From the NCBI GenBank assembly GCA_905236315.1, contig CAJOPO010000524.1:1-10101 (forward strand): a stretch of 10,101 nt of DNA, given 5' to 3'. A model generated the notes under the pieces. The model saw nothing but the letters and a program-made list of their open reading frames with translations. It was not told the origin of the DNA and did no database searches. The position numbers and the translations under genes were made by a program. The DNA comes from an uncultured Treponema sp. (GTDB taxonomy: Bacteria > Spirochaetota > Spirochaetia > Treponematales > Treponemataceae). Positions 1 through 7,311 of the stretch are shown here, piece by piece; position 1 is the first letter of the stretch; each line of letters starts with the position of its first letter.

Positions 1-92
1 AAATTTTTACTTATAGAAGGTGAAGTTCACATAGTCGATACCCTTGTAACTGTAATCCTATACTTTTTGAACGTTATATAGAAACAGAATAC

Positions 93-120
93 TTGATAAA
101 ATATAGATACATAGTATATT
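93..120 (+). promoter_or_regulatory. candidate sigma-70-type promoter for dapL
   Basis: TTGATA (93-98) and TATATT (115-120) are separated by 16 bases, close to the usual housekeeping layout, and lie about 70 bases before the dapL start. An 8-bp perfect inverted repeat, AAAATATA (98-105) and TATATTTT (115-122), overlaps the -10 box and could be an operator, but such repeats arise easily in sequence this AT-rich. Nothing else in 1-188 looks like a gene. Confidence 0.4.
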
Positions 121-188
121 TTATATAGATATTGATGAATGAACAGAGTATTTATTTGTTTTAATATTATCAATCGGAGAGAATATTT

Positions 189-1424
189 ATGATAAAAAGA
201 AATGAAGGCTTTTCTAAATTAGTTTCTGGTTATTTGTTTCCTGAAGATGCAAAGCGTAGAAGAGAATATCAAGAAAGTCATCCTAATGCTAAAATTATTA
301 GTTTGGGCATTGGTAATACAACAGAACCACTTACTCCCCATATAACAAAAGCTATGGTTGATTATGCTAATGGACTAGGTACCCAAGAAGGATATTCTGG
401 TTATGGTGATGAACAGGGGCTTAGTGAATTGCGACAGAAAATAGCAAAAGTTTTGTATTCTGATACTATTTTGCCTGAAGAGGTTTTTATATCTGATGGA
501 GCAAAATGTGATATAGCAAGGATACAGGTTTTATTTGGCTCAAATGTACAAATTGCTGTACAAGACCCTGCATACCCTGTTTATGTAGATGGAAGTGTTA
601 TTATGGGAAGTACAGGAAAATTAGAAAATACAGGTTATGAAGGGGTAACTTATTTGCCATGTACTGCTGAAAATAACTTTTTCCCAGATTTGAATTTAAT
701 AAAACCGAATACTCTTATATATTTTTGTAATCCTAATAATCCAACAGGTGCAGCGAACACTAAAGAGCAGTTGAAACAATTAGTTGACTATGCTCTTTCT
801 AATGGTTGTATAATCATATATGATGCTGCTTACTTTGCATTTATACGAAATAATGGAATCCCAAAAACTATTTATGAAATTGATGGTGCAAAAAATTGTG
901 CTATAGAAGTTAATTCCTTTTCTAAACTTGCAGGATTTACCGGAGTAAGACTTGGCTGGTCTGTTGTACCATCTGAATTGAAATTTGATGATGGTACTAG
1001 CGTTAAGCAAGACTGGAATAGGGTAATGACTACTTTATTTAATGGGGCTAGTAACATAGCCCAACGAGGTGGGCTTGCTGTTTTAGATGAAGAAGGCATA
1101 AAAGAAACAAAAGGTCTTGTAGATTATTATCTAGGAAATGCTGCAATCATGAAAGAAACTTTAAATGGCTCTAATTTTAAAGAAGTAGGTGTGAAAGTAT
1201 ATTATACAGGGGATTCTCCATATTTATGGGTCAAGTTTCCTAATTATAAAAGTTGGGATATATTTGATATCATATTGGATAAATGCCATATTGTCACTAC
1301 TCCTGGTAGTGGTTTTGGTCCTGCAGGTGAAAATTATCTACGCTTTAGTTGTTTTGGTAAGAGAGAGGATATAGAGGAAGCATGTAAAAGATTATCATCT
1401 TTGAATTTGAGTTCTGTATCCTAA
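189..1424 (+). CDS. dapL: LL-diaminopimelate aminotransferase
   Basis: PLP-dependent class I/II aminotransferase of 411 residues, the usual DapL length. It converts L-tetrahydrodipicolinate and glutamate to LL-2,6-diaminopimelate and 2-oxoglutarate in one cytoplasmic step, bypassing the DapD/DapC/DapE succinylase route to meso-DAP and lysine. Family signatures seen: LGIGNTTEP near residue 40, the YSGYGDEQGL substrate-loop motif near 70-80, DPAYPVYVD (126-134), NPNNPTG (181-187), the cofactor-ring Asp212 and Tyr215 in YDAAY, the Schiff-base Lys246 in NSFSKLAGFTGVRLGW, and carboxylate-binding Arg385 in NYLRFSCFG. The start is supported by GGAGAG (176-181), seven bases before ATG. The gene stands alone on this strand, and its last 30 bases overlap the 3' end of the opposite-strand membrane protein gene. 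The DapL motifs separate it well from generic aspartate aminotransferases. Whether it serves peptidoglycan or only lysine synthesis cannot be told here, since known treponemes use ornithine in the cell wall. Confidence 0.93.
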   Translation: MIKRNEGFSKLVSGYLFPEDAKRRREYQESHPNAKIISLGIGNTTEPLTPHITKAMVDYANGLGTQEGYSGYGDEQGLSELRQKIAKVLYSDTILPEEVFISDGAKCDIARIQVLFGSNVQIAVQDPAYPVYVDGSVIMGSTGKLENTGYEGVTYLPCTAENNFFPDLNLIKPNTLIYFCNPNNPTGAANTKEQLKQLVDYALSNGCIIIYDAAYFAFIRNNGIPKTIYEIDGAKNCAIEVNSFSKLAGFTGVRLGWSVVPSELKFDDGTSVKQDWNRVMTTLFNGASNIAQRGGLAVLDEEGIKETKGLVDYYLGNAAIMKETLNGSNFKEVGVKVYYTGDSPYLWVKFPNYKSWDIFDIILDKCHIVTTPGSGFGPAGENYLRFSCFGKREDIEEACKRLSSLNLSSVS

Positions 1425-2687
1425 ATTAAGTTTTACTCCTCCATTTTTCCATGTTTGCATTAGGTCTATGCAGCTAACTCGTAATGATACTGTTAAGGAA
1501 CTGCTATTGTTTATGTTTATAGTGGCAAAAGGACTTATTGTAAATTGTGGATCTATGGTGGAGTCTAATATTTGTGTTAGTATTGATTTTATGTTTGAGC
1601 CACAGAAAGCAAATGTAAAATGGCTTCCTACCGTAATTGGTGAGTTTTTAAATTGAAGTACATCCGATGATATGCATAAATTAAATCCCATACTTGATTG
1701 ATATGTTTTACTAGATGAATATGTTAAATATAACATAGAGTCTTGGCTTTTAAAAGGAATTTCAAATGCTGTAAAATAGACATCAACTACAGGAAAGTGT
1801 ATACGAGGTTCAAATAAAAAGTAAAATTTATCAAAGTCTAATTCGGTTTGTGTGGTGCTTGGATCTAATTCTAATTCCGCAAAGCCTAACTGCATAAACA
1901 CGGCTCCGTCATTTCCTATGTTTACAAGCATATTCATTCCTGCATTGACTATTAGTTTATCTATTAAAAGTATAACTTTTGTAGCAGACTCGCCAGAACC
2001 GTATTTGTTTGAATAAGAAAAGCCTATGCTTCCGCCTATATCCATTACAAAATTTGGAAGTACAATTCCTACTCGTAACATTCCTTCTAAAGATTTGTTA
2101 GATTCATTATCCTCTGAACTGTTGCTTTCTGAATTAGAACTTTCTGCCCTTCTAAAAATGTATGCGCCTGCTACAATATTTTGATTGACATGAGCTACGT
2201 AAGATGCTCCAAGTCCGTAAAATGGGTAAATTGAAGCCCCATTTAAACCTTGCCAACTTTCTAAAAATCTTGAACTTATATTTTCTATTCCAAACTGCCT
2301 TTGGAGGAAAACATCAGAACCAATAGGCTCATATTCTCCTAAAAATGCACTAAAGTAATGTGTCATGGTGTTTGGAGATATTGAATATGTTACGGATAGT
2401 TCCCCTATCCCTACTGTTGCATTTTTATCTTTGGTAGTTGAAGGGGTATCAAATAATGAAAACATATCATCCGTGTTTAAATAAAAATCACCTCTTAAAA
2501 TTAAATTATTTTCTATATTAACTTGTCCTGCTAAAAAAGATTGCATATTAAGGGATGGGGTCATATCAGCAATACCCAATACTCCAGTTTCGCCTGAGAA
2601 GTATGGAAGTTCAAGAGCATTTGCTGTTGTGGATACAATACCACAGATGACAATAGTCTTGAATAGTCTGGTTATATGCTTTTCCAT
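1395..2687 (-). CDS. exported, probable outer-membrane beta-barrel protein of unknown function
   Basis: 430 residues; I do not recognise the family. A Sec signal peptide is clear: basic start (MEKHITRLFK), hydrophobic core (TIVICGIVSTT) and an AxA cleavage site, ANA|LEL, after residue 24. There is no Leu-x-x-Cys lipobox, so it is not an evident lipoprotein. The mature part is an alternation of short hydrophobic/polar stretches rich in Gly, Ser, Asn and aromatics (for example FYLNTDDMF, YFSAFLGEYEP, VNLGYRTQIQR-like ends), as in beta-barrels, with no long transmembrane helix. A Ser/Glu/Asn-rich low-complexity stretch at about residues 180-202 would be a surface loop. The C-terminus ends in Arg rather than the terminal aromatic residue common in outer-membrane barrels. 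A good Shine-Dalgarno, AAAGAGGG (2694-2701, complement strand), sits six bases before ATG. The gene is divergent from cheA and convergent with dapL. Barrel fold and location are inferred from composition and signal peptide only. Confidence 0.75.
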   Translation of the reverse strand: MEKHITRLFKTIVICGIVSTTANALELPYFSGETGVLGIADMTPSLNMQSFLAGQVNIENNLILRGDFYLNTDDMFSLFDTPSTTKDKNATVGIGELSVTYSISPNTMTHYFSAFLGEYEPIGSDVFLQRQFGIENISSRFLESWQGLNGASIYPFYGLGASYVAHVNQNIVAGAYIFRRAESSNSESNSSEDNESNKSLEGMLRVGIVLPNFVMDIGGSIGFSYSNKYGSGESATKVILLIDKLIVNAGMNMLVNIGNDGAVFMQLGFAELELDPSTTQTELDFDKFYFLFEPRIHFPVVDVYFTAFEIPFKSQDSMLYLTYSSSKTYQSSMGFNLCISSDVLQFKNSPITVGSHFTFAFCGSNIKSILTQILDSTIDPQFTISPFATININNSSSLTVSLRVSCIDLMQTWKNGGVKLNLGYRTQIQR

Positions 2688-2770
2688 AAATAGCCCTCTT
2701 TGAGATTTCTTTTAATAAATTTTCGGTAACAGTAAAAAATAATGTAGACTTTTTTTAATTCTTGCATTAT

Positions 2771-2785
2771 GCTCTAATGTAGAGC
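2771..2785. promoter_or_regulatory. perfect 6-bp palindrome in the divergent omp/cheA control region
   Basis: GCTCTA (2771-2776), spacer ATG, TAGAGC (2780-2785). It lies 83 bases before the membrane protein start and 76 before the cheA start, inside the only intergenic stretch that can hold promoters for both genes (2688-2861). Its G+C content exceeds that of the surroundings, which makes chance less likely than for the many AT-only repeats. It could be an operator or simply a weak hairpin; no regulator is encoded in the window. Confidence 0.35.
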
Positions 2786-2826
2786 AAGTTGAAGGGGAAT
2801 TTTTTTCTAAAAATGGGTGTTTTAAC

Positions 2827-2859
2827 TTGACTTATGTTTGGAAGAGGTTAAAATATAAT
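2827..2859 (+). promoter_or_regulatory. candidate cheA promoter elements and ribosome-binding site
   Basis: TTGACT (2827-2832) resembles a -35 box. A perfect TATAAT lies at 2854-2859, but the 21-base gap is too long, and transcription from it would begin after the cheA ATG. AAAATA at 2850-2855 has the correct 17-base gap but is a poor -10 and has the same start-site problem. GGAAGAGG (2840-2847) is a plausible Shine-Dalgarno, set 14 bases before ATG, longer than the 5-8 bases seen for the other genes here. The true promoter may lie further upstream. Confidence 0.25.
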
Positions 2860-2861
2860 AT

Positions 2862-5303
2862 ATGAGTGATTATCTTGACGCTAACAACGAAGAACTTCTC
2901 AGAGATTTTTTTACTGAAGCTGAAGAACAAGTGGAAACTCTAGAGAGCAATATTCTCGTTATAGAAAATGACCCATCTAATCATGATGCTATAGATGAAA
3001 TATTCCGTGCCGCCCATACATTAAAAGGTGGCTCCGCTACAGTTGAGATGACAGAATTAACAGCGTTCTGTCATGATGTAGAAGATTTGCTTGATGCACT
3101 TCGCGGTGGAAGTGTTGGTGTTTCAGAACCTATAGTAGATATCTTGCTTACTAGTATTGATACTATAAAGGCAATGTTGGAAACACGAAAGGGTGGTACA
3201 CCTTATGAGGAAGATGTTTCTGATGTTGTAAATAAAATAAAATCATATATTCCAGAAAAGTCTAGCAAAAAATCTAAAGCACATGTACAACTTCCTGCTG
3301 GTATGGTAGGTGCTAAACCAAAAGTTGAACAGGCTCCTGCAGCACCTCAAAATGATAATGGTATGCCTCCTGTACCACCTCTTACTGATGAGGAGTTCCA
3401 AGAGTTAAAACAGGCTTGCCCTGATGACCAGAAATTATGGACTGTAAATGTTACTTTTGATGAATCAAATCCAATGAATAGTGTTGGTGGTATTCAAGTT
3501 TTTGCAGCATTAAAAAATAATGGTACTGTTCTTAAGACAGTGCCTGATTTTGAAGCATTATATGAAGATGAATTTCACCCACAGGTCGTTTATTATGTTG
3601 CAACTTCTGCTTCTGGTTCTGATTTGGAAGATACAGCCTTTTTGGATGATGTTACATTAGCAATAGATGCACAATTAACTAAAGAGGGTGGTGTAAGTAC
3701 CCTATCTGCTTCTGAAGTGCCTGTAGCTACACAACCTGTTGCTGCTCCTACACAACAGCAAGCACCTGCCCCAGCTGCGGAAAAACCAACAGCTCAGCCT
3801 CCTGCAAAAGATACAAGTACATCTGTACCTGCTACTCCTGCAAATGTGCAGCAGGCTAAAAAGACATCTGCTCCCGCAGGGCATGCAGTATCACAGGCTG
3901 GTGCAATTCTTAGGGTAGATTCAAAGCGTGTAGATAATTTAATGAACTTAGTAAGTGAAACTGTTATTACAAAGGCTTCTTTTAATCAGATTGGCTTACA
4001 CATGGCAGATTTGCAAGTTCAATTACAGAATTTAAATGTGTCTTTCAAAGAAAAACAGCATCATTTGTTAGAAGATTTTCCTAAATTTGCAGAGGAATTA
4101 CAGAATGGTTCTAACATGAAAGATATTAGACAAAAGATAACCGACCAATATGGTGCTACAGCTAACTGGTTTGATAGCTTTGAGAATGAATTTAAGACAA
4201 CAGCAAGTAAATTCCGTTCTTCTACCCAAAATTTAGGACGCATTGCTAGTGAGTTACAAGAGGGTGTTATGAAGATACGTATGGTTCCTATTGGAACTAT
4301 ATTTAATCGTTTCCCTCGTGTAGTTCGCGATTTAAGTAGAGATTTAGGTCGTAAAGTTGATTTAATAATTGAAGGTGAAGAAACAGAACTTGATAAAACT
4401 GTTGTAGATGATTTATTGGACCCTATAATGCACTGTGTTCGTAATTCTGTTGACCATGGTATTGAACCACCAGATGAACGTACGGCACAGGGTAAAGAGG
4501 AAACTGGTAAATTATGGTTAAAAGCTTCTAATGAAGGAAATATGATTGTTATTGATATTATTGATAATGGTCAAGGTATTGAAGTTGAAAAAGTTCGTGA
4601 TAAAGCTATCAAGAAAGGTTTGATAAGTCCGAATAAGGTTTTATCAGACCAAGAAGCGTATAATTTAATATTCTTGCCAGGTTTTTCTACTAGTGATAAA
4701 ATAAGTAATGTTTCAGGACGTGGTGTAGGTCTTGATGTTGTTAAGACAATGGTAGAAAAATTAAAGGGAACGATAAATGTAACAAGTGAGCGTTATAAGG
4801 GGTCAAAGTTTAGTATACGCTTGCCTTTAACACTTGCTATCATTCAAGGTTTATTAGTTCGTGTTGGTAAAGAGGTATATTCTATACCTATAGCTAACGT
4901 TATTGAAAGTCAGCGTGTAAAGAAGGACAGTATTAATACTATTGATAACTATGAAGTATTAAATGTTCGAAATGAAGTGATTTCTATATTGCGCTTGAAT
5001 AGGCTATTTAATATTAGGAATTCTACAGATGGCGAATATTGCTTTATCGTAATTGTAGGGTCTCAAGAAAAGAAAATTGGTGTTATGGTTGATGCCTTAA
5101 TTGGTGAGGAAGATGTTGTTATAAAACCATTGCGTGATCAATTTACTACATCTCCAGCTATAGCGGGGGCTTCTATTTTAGGTGATGGTTCAGTCTCTTT
5201 GATTATTGATGTAAATCAACTTTTGGAACTCGGTGTAAAACAAGAAATAAATGCTCAGCAATCACGTGAACAAGAAGCTATTAGAAATGCAAGCAGAGGA
5301 TAA
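2862..5303 (+). CDS. cheA: chemotaxis histidine kinase CheA
   Basis: Cytoplasmic sensor kinase, 813 residues, that autophosphorylates in response to chemoreceptors and passes phosphate to CheY. Domains in order: P1/Hpt (about 1-130) with the phosphorylation site His52 in FRAAHTLKGG; a CheY-binding P2-like domain (about 172-282); an Ala/Pro/Gln-rich linker (about 284-345); P3 dimerisation starting at ILRVDSKRVDNLMNLVSE (349 on); the P4 ATPase with N box DPIMHCVRNSVDHG (520-533, Asn528), G1 box DNGQG (568-572), GFSTSD (607-612) and G2 box GRGVGLD (619-625); and the CheW-like P5 from about 660. All catalytic motifs are intact. P3 is much longer than in enteric CheA: about 95 residues (roughly 372-466) separate the two dimerisation helices, as described for treponemal CheA. 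It is the first gene of the cheA-cheW-cheX-cheY cluster; its stop is four bases before the next ATG, implying translational coupling. ATG at 2862 is the first in-frame start, since TAA lies two codons upstream. Confidence 0.97.
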   Translation: MSDYLDANNEELLRDFFTEAEEQVETLESNILVIENDPSNHDAIDEIFRAAHTLKGGSATVEMTELTAFCHDVEDLLDALRGGSVGVSEPIVDILLTSIDTIKAMLETRKGGTPYEEDVSDVVNKIKSYIPEKSSKKSKAHVQLPAGMVGAKPKVEQAPAAPQNDNGMPPVPPLTDEEFQELKQACPDDQKLWTVNVTFDESNPMNSVGGIQVFAALKNNGTVLKTVPDFEALYEDEFHPQVVYYVATSASGSDLEDTAFLDDVTLAIDAQLTKEGGVSTLSASEVPVATQPVAAPTQQQAPAPAAEKPTAQPPAKDTSTSVPATPANVQQAKKTSAPAGHAVSQAGAILRVDSKRVDNLMNLVSETVITKASFNQIGLHMADLQVQLQNLNVSFKEKQHHLLEDFPKFAEELQNGSNMKDIRQKITDQYGATANWFDSFENEFKTTASKFRSSTQNLGRIASELQEGVMKIRMVPIGTIFNRFPRVVRDLSRDLGRKVDLIIEGEETELDKTVVDDLLDPIMHCVRNSVDHGIEPPDERTAQGKEETGKLWLKASNEGNMIVIDIIDNGQGIEVEKVRDKAIKKGLISPNKVLSDQEAYNLIFLPGFSTSDKISNVSGRGVGLDVVKTMVEKLKGTINVTSERYKGSKFSIRLPLTLAIIQGLLVRVGKEVYSIPIANVIESQRVKKDSINTIDNYEVLNVRNEVISILRLNRLFNIRNSTDGEYCFIVIVGSQEKKIGVMVDALIGEEDVVIKPLRDQFTTSPAIAGASILGDGSVSLIIDVNQLLELGVKQEINAQQSREQEAIRNASRG

Positions 5304-5307
5304 GTAG

Positions 5308-6765
5308 ATGGCAACAATACAAGATAAACTAAATATACTTGCAAGTACAACTGCACAGGCTCAAGATAGTGGTACTCTTACTCAAGAAGAATTAGAGGAA
5401 GAAAAGCAAAAGTCCACAGTTATAGATTATAAAATGGTGTCTTTTTCACTAGCAGGGAAAGATTATGCCATTGATATAATGAAAGTTAAAGAAATTGCTA
5501 AGGCAGGTCATTTTACTTATGTACCTAATACTTTACCATTTGTTTTAGGTGTATATAATTTGCGTGGAGAAATTATTCCTATAATTGATTTGCGTTTATT
5601 CTTTAATATTTCAGTTGCTGAACATGATGATAATGTATTAGAAAATATGCTTATCGTTACTGTTGGTGAACAGACTTTTGGTGTTGTTGTAGATGCTATT
5701 GATAAAGTTGTAGGTATACAAAAGAGTACAATACAACCTCCACATCCTCTTTTTGGAGATATAAATATAAAATATATTAGTGGGGTTGTTGAGGCTCAAC
5801 GTCATTTATATGTGCTTTTAGATATTGATAAGATATTTGGCATAAGGACTCCAGAGGAAGAAAAGGAACTTGCAGAAACTGCTCAAGCTCAATTAGAGCA
5901 ACGCCAAGCTGCTGCTGCGGAAGTTGCTGCACAAAAAGCTGAACAAACACAGAAAGACGTAAATGCTTCTAAAGAGTCTGCTTCTAAATCTCAGCCAAAG
6001 GCTCCTACTAAAGAAGAAATAAAAAAAGAGGAAAGCGTTGATTATAATTTTATTGCTGAATCTTTGAAAAATTTAAAAAAATTTGTAGTTAATAGCATTA
6101 CAGAGAATTGGGTTAAGGAACGCTATGAAACTTGGAAAAAGGAACGTGGTTCTGAGAAAACTCAGTTACAAAATGATTCTGATGCAGAAGCTTTCCTAAA
6201 ACCTTTCTATTCGCCATTTACTGGAGATTGGTGGAGTGAACAATATGCACAAGAAGTAAGTAAGGCACTTCCTGATAATAGTGCAAAAAACATTGTTGTA
6301 TGGAATCCTGGCTGTGGAAAAGGTTTTGAGTCTTATTCTTTAGCATGTTTGTTAAAGAAGCGTTATCCTAACGCACATATTCGTATCTATGCACATGATA
6401 TTGATTTGTTGAATGTTTCTAATGCTCCGTTAATGACTGTAAGTGATAAGGTTAGTACAGATTGGTATCAGCCGAATCTTACTAAGTCAGTAAGTGGGGA
6501 TTGGACTTTTACAAAAGAAATAAAAGATATGATAATGTTTGAATATCATGATTGCGTTAATACTAATAACTTACCACCAATTGATATTGTATTTGCAAGA
6601 GATATTATTTCTTTCTTACCAGAAGCTTCTCAGAATACAATGCTTAATGATTTTGCTGAAAAGGTAAAAGGTAATGGCGTAATTATAGTTGGAGCAAATG
6701 AAAATATTGCAGTGCCAGGATGGATAAAAAAACAATCTGGAAGCATTGCACTATATTCAAAATAG
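5308..6765 (+). CDS. cheW: CheW coupling protein fused to a degenerate CheR-like domain
   Basis: 485 residues, about three times an ordinary CheW. Residues about 40-190 form a CheW domain (VSFSLAGKDYAIDIMKVKEI, then LPFVLGVYNLRGEIIPIIDLR), which links CheA P5 to chemoreceptors. Residues about 190-245 are a Gln/Ala/Lys-rich linker likely to be helical or disordered. Residues about 300-485 resemble the SAM-binding half of the CheR methyltransferase: WNPGCGKGFESYSLA (332-346) in place of the GEEPYS motif, AHDID (362-366, Asp364 kept), and FARDIISFL (429-437) where CheR has FCRNVLIYF. The N-terminal helical domain of CheR, with its receptor-substrate contacts, is not recognisable, and the TxFFR-type motif appears replaced by FTGDWWSEQY. 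AGAGGA (5295-5300), seven bases before ATG, overlaps the end of cheA. CheW-CheR-like fusions are known in spirochete chemotaxis arrays. Coupling function is well supported; methyltransferase activity is doubtful. Confidence 0.93.
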   Translation: MATIQDKLNILASTTAQAQDSGTLTQEELEEEKQKSTVIDYKMVSFSLAGKDYAIDIMKVKEIAKAGHFTYVPNTLPFVLGVYNLRGEIIPIIDLRLFFNISVAEHDDNVLENMLIVTVGEQTFGVVVDAIDKVVGIQKSTIQPPHPLFGDINIKYISGVVEAQRHLYVLLDIDKIFGIRTPEEEKELAETAQAQLEQRQAAAAEVAAQKAEQTQKDVNASKESASKSQPKAPTKEEIKKEESVDYNFIAESLKNLKKFVVNSITENWVKERYETWKKERGSEKTQLQNDSDAEAFLKPFYSPFTGDWWSEQYAQEVSKALPDNSAKNIVVWNPGCGKGFESYSLACLLKKRYPNAHIRIYAHDIDLLNVSNAPLMTVSDKVSTDWYQPNLTKSVSGDWTFTKEIKDMIMFEYHDCVNTNNLPPIDIVFARDIISFLPEASQNTMLNDFAEKVKGNGVIIVGANENIAVPGWIKKQSGSIALYSK

Positions 6766-6797
6766 TAATAAACTTATAATGAACTGATATAATATTC

Positions 6798-6804
6798 AGG
6801 GGGA
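6798..6804 (+). promoter_or_regulatory. ribosome-binding site fixing the cheX start
   Basis: AGGGGGA lies five bases before ATG at 6810 but only two before the in-frame TTG at 6807. The ATG is therefore the better start, giving MRVEYINPF at the N-terminus. A TATAAT at 6788-6793 sits just before it, but no -35 box is spaced properly, so an internal promoter is not supported. Confidence 0.65.
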
Positions 6805-6809
6805 CATTG

Positions 6810-7292
6810 ATGAGAGTAGAGTACATTAACCCATTCGTTGAAACTTCTTATAGAGTTTTAAAAGAAGTTCTTGGTGGTGCAGATGTAAAGCGTGGTGATT
6901 TATACTTAAAATCGACTGCTATGCCTGTTATGGGAGTTGCAGCTTTGGTAGGTCTTGCTGGTGATGTAGAAGGTCGTGTTCTTTTTGATATGACATTTGA
7001 AACAGCACTTAATATAGCTTCTCAAATGAATAATGAAAAATTAGAAGCATTTGATGATTTAGCAAAAGCTACAATTAGTGAACTTGCAAATTTAATTACT
7101 GCTCAAGCAGTTACAAAGTTGCATGAATTGGGATTTAAATTTGACCTTACTCCACCTGCTTTGTTTGCAGGTGAAAAGATGGAAATTGCAGCATTGGGTG
7201 GACATGATGAGAATGTAGAAGCTCTTATAGTTCCTCTCATTACTGAATATGGAAAAATAGAAGTTAACGTTGCAATACGCGAACGTACATGA
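6810..7292 (+). CDS. cheX: CheY-phosphate phosphatase CheX
   Basis: 160 residues, the usual length for CheX (CheC/FliY/CheX family), which dephosphorylates CheY-P and so ends the motor signal; in spirochetes it replaces the CheZ of enteric bacteria. The single phosphatase signature ATISELANLITAQAV carries the catalytic pair Glu91 and Asn94 (E-x-x-N). One such motif, as in CheX, rather than the two of CheC, fits the assignment. Also typical are VMGVAALVGLAGDVEGRVLF (about 36-55) and FDLTPPALFAGEKM (about 110-125), which match known CheX core strands. The gene is 44 bases downstream of the cheW fusion and 19 bases upstream of its presumed substrate cheY, in the same operon. Nothing is broken or missing. 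Confidence 0.93.
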   Translation: MRVEYINPFVETSYRVLKEVLGGADVKRGDLYLKSTAMPVMGVAALVGLAGDVEGRVLFDMTFETALNIASQMNNEKLEAFDDLAKATISELANLITAQAVTKLHELGFKFDLTPPALFAGEKMEIAALGGHDENVEALIVPLITEYGKIEVNVAIRERT

Positions 7293-7311
7293 TTAATAAG
7301 GAGTATAGATT

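Noticed and set aside
1..81. Open frame of 26 codons from the window edge to TAG at 79-81, possibly the 3' end of an upstream gene
   Set aside because: It has no recognisable motif, and 26 codons of open frame at an edge is expected by chance; it could be real but cannot be supported.
135..164. Nine-codon ORF (MNEQSIYLF) in the dapL leader
   Set aside because: No Shine-Dalgarno, and the peptide shows no attenuator-like run of Lys codons.
1468..1656. 62-codon ORF on the + strand
   Set aside because: Lies wholly inside the opposite-strand membrane protein gene, lacks a ribosome-binding site and shows no domain; a shadow frame.
3702..3884. 60-codon Cys/Arg/Ser-rich ORF on the - strand
   Set aside because: It is antisense to the Ala/Pro/Gln-rich CheA linker, whose repeated codons keep the reverse frame open artificially.
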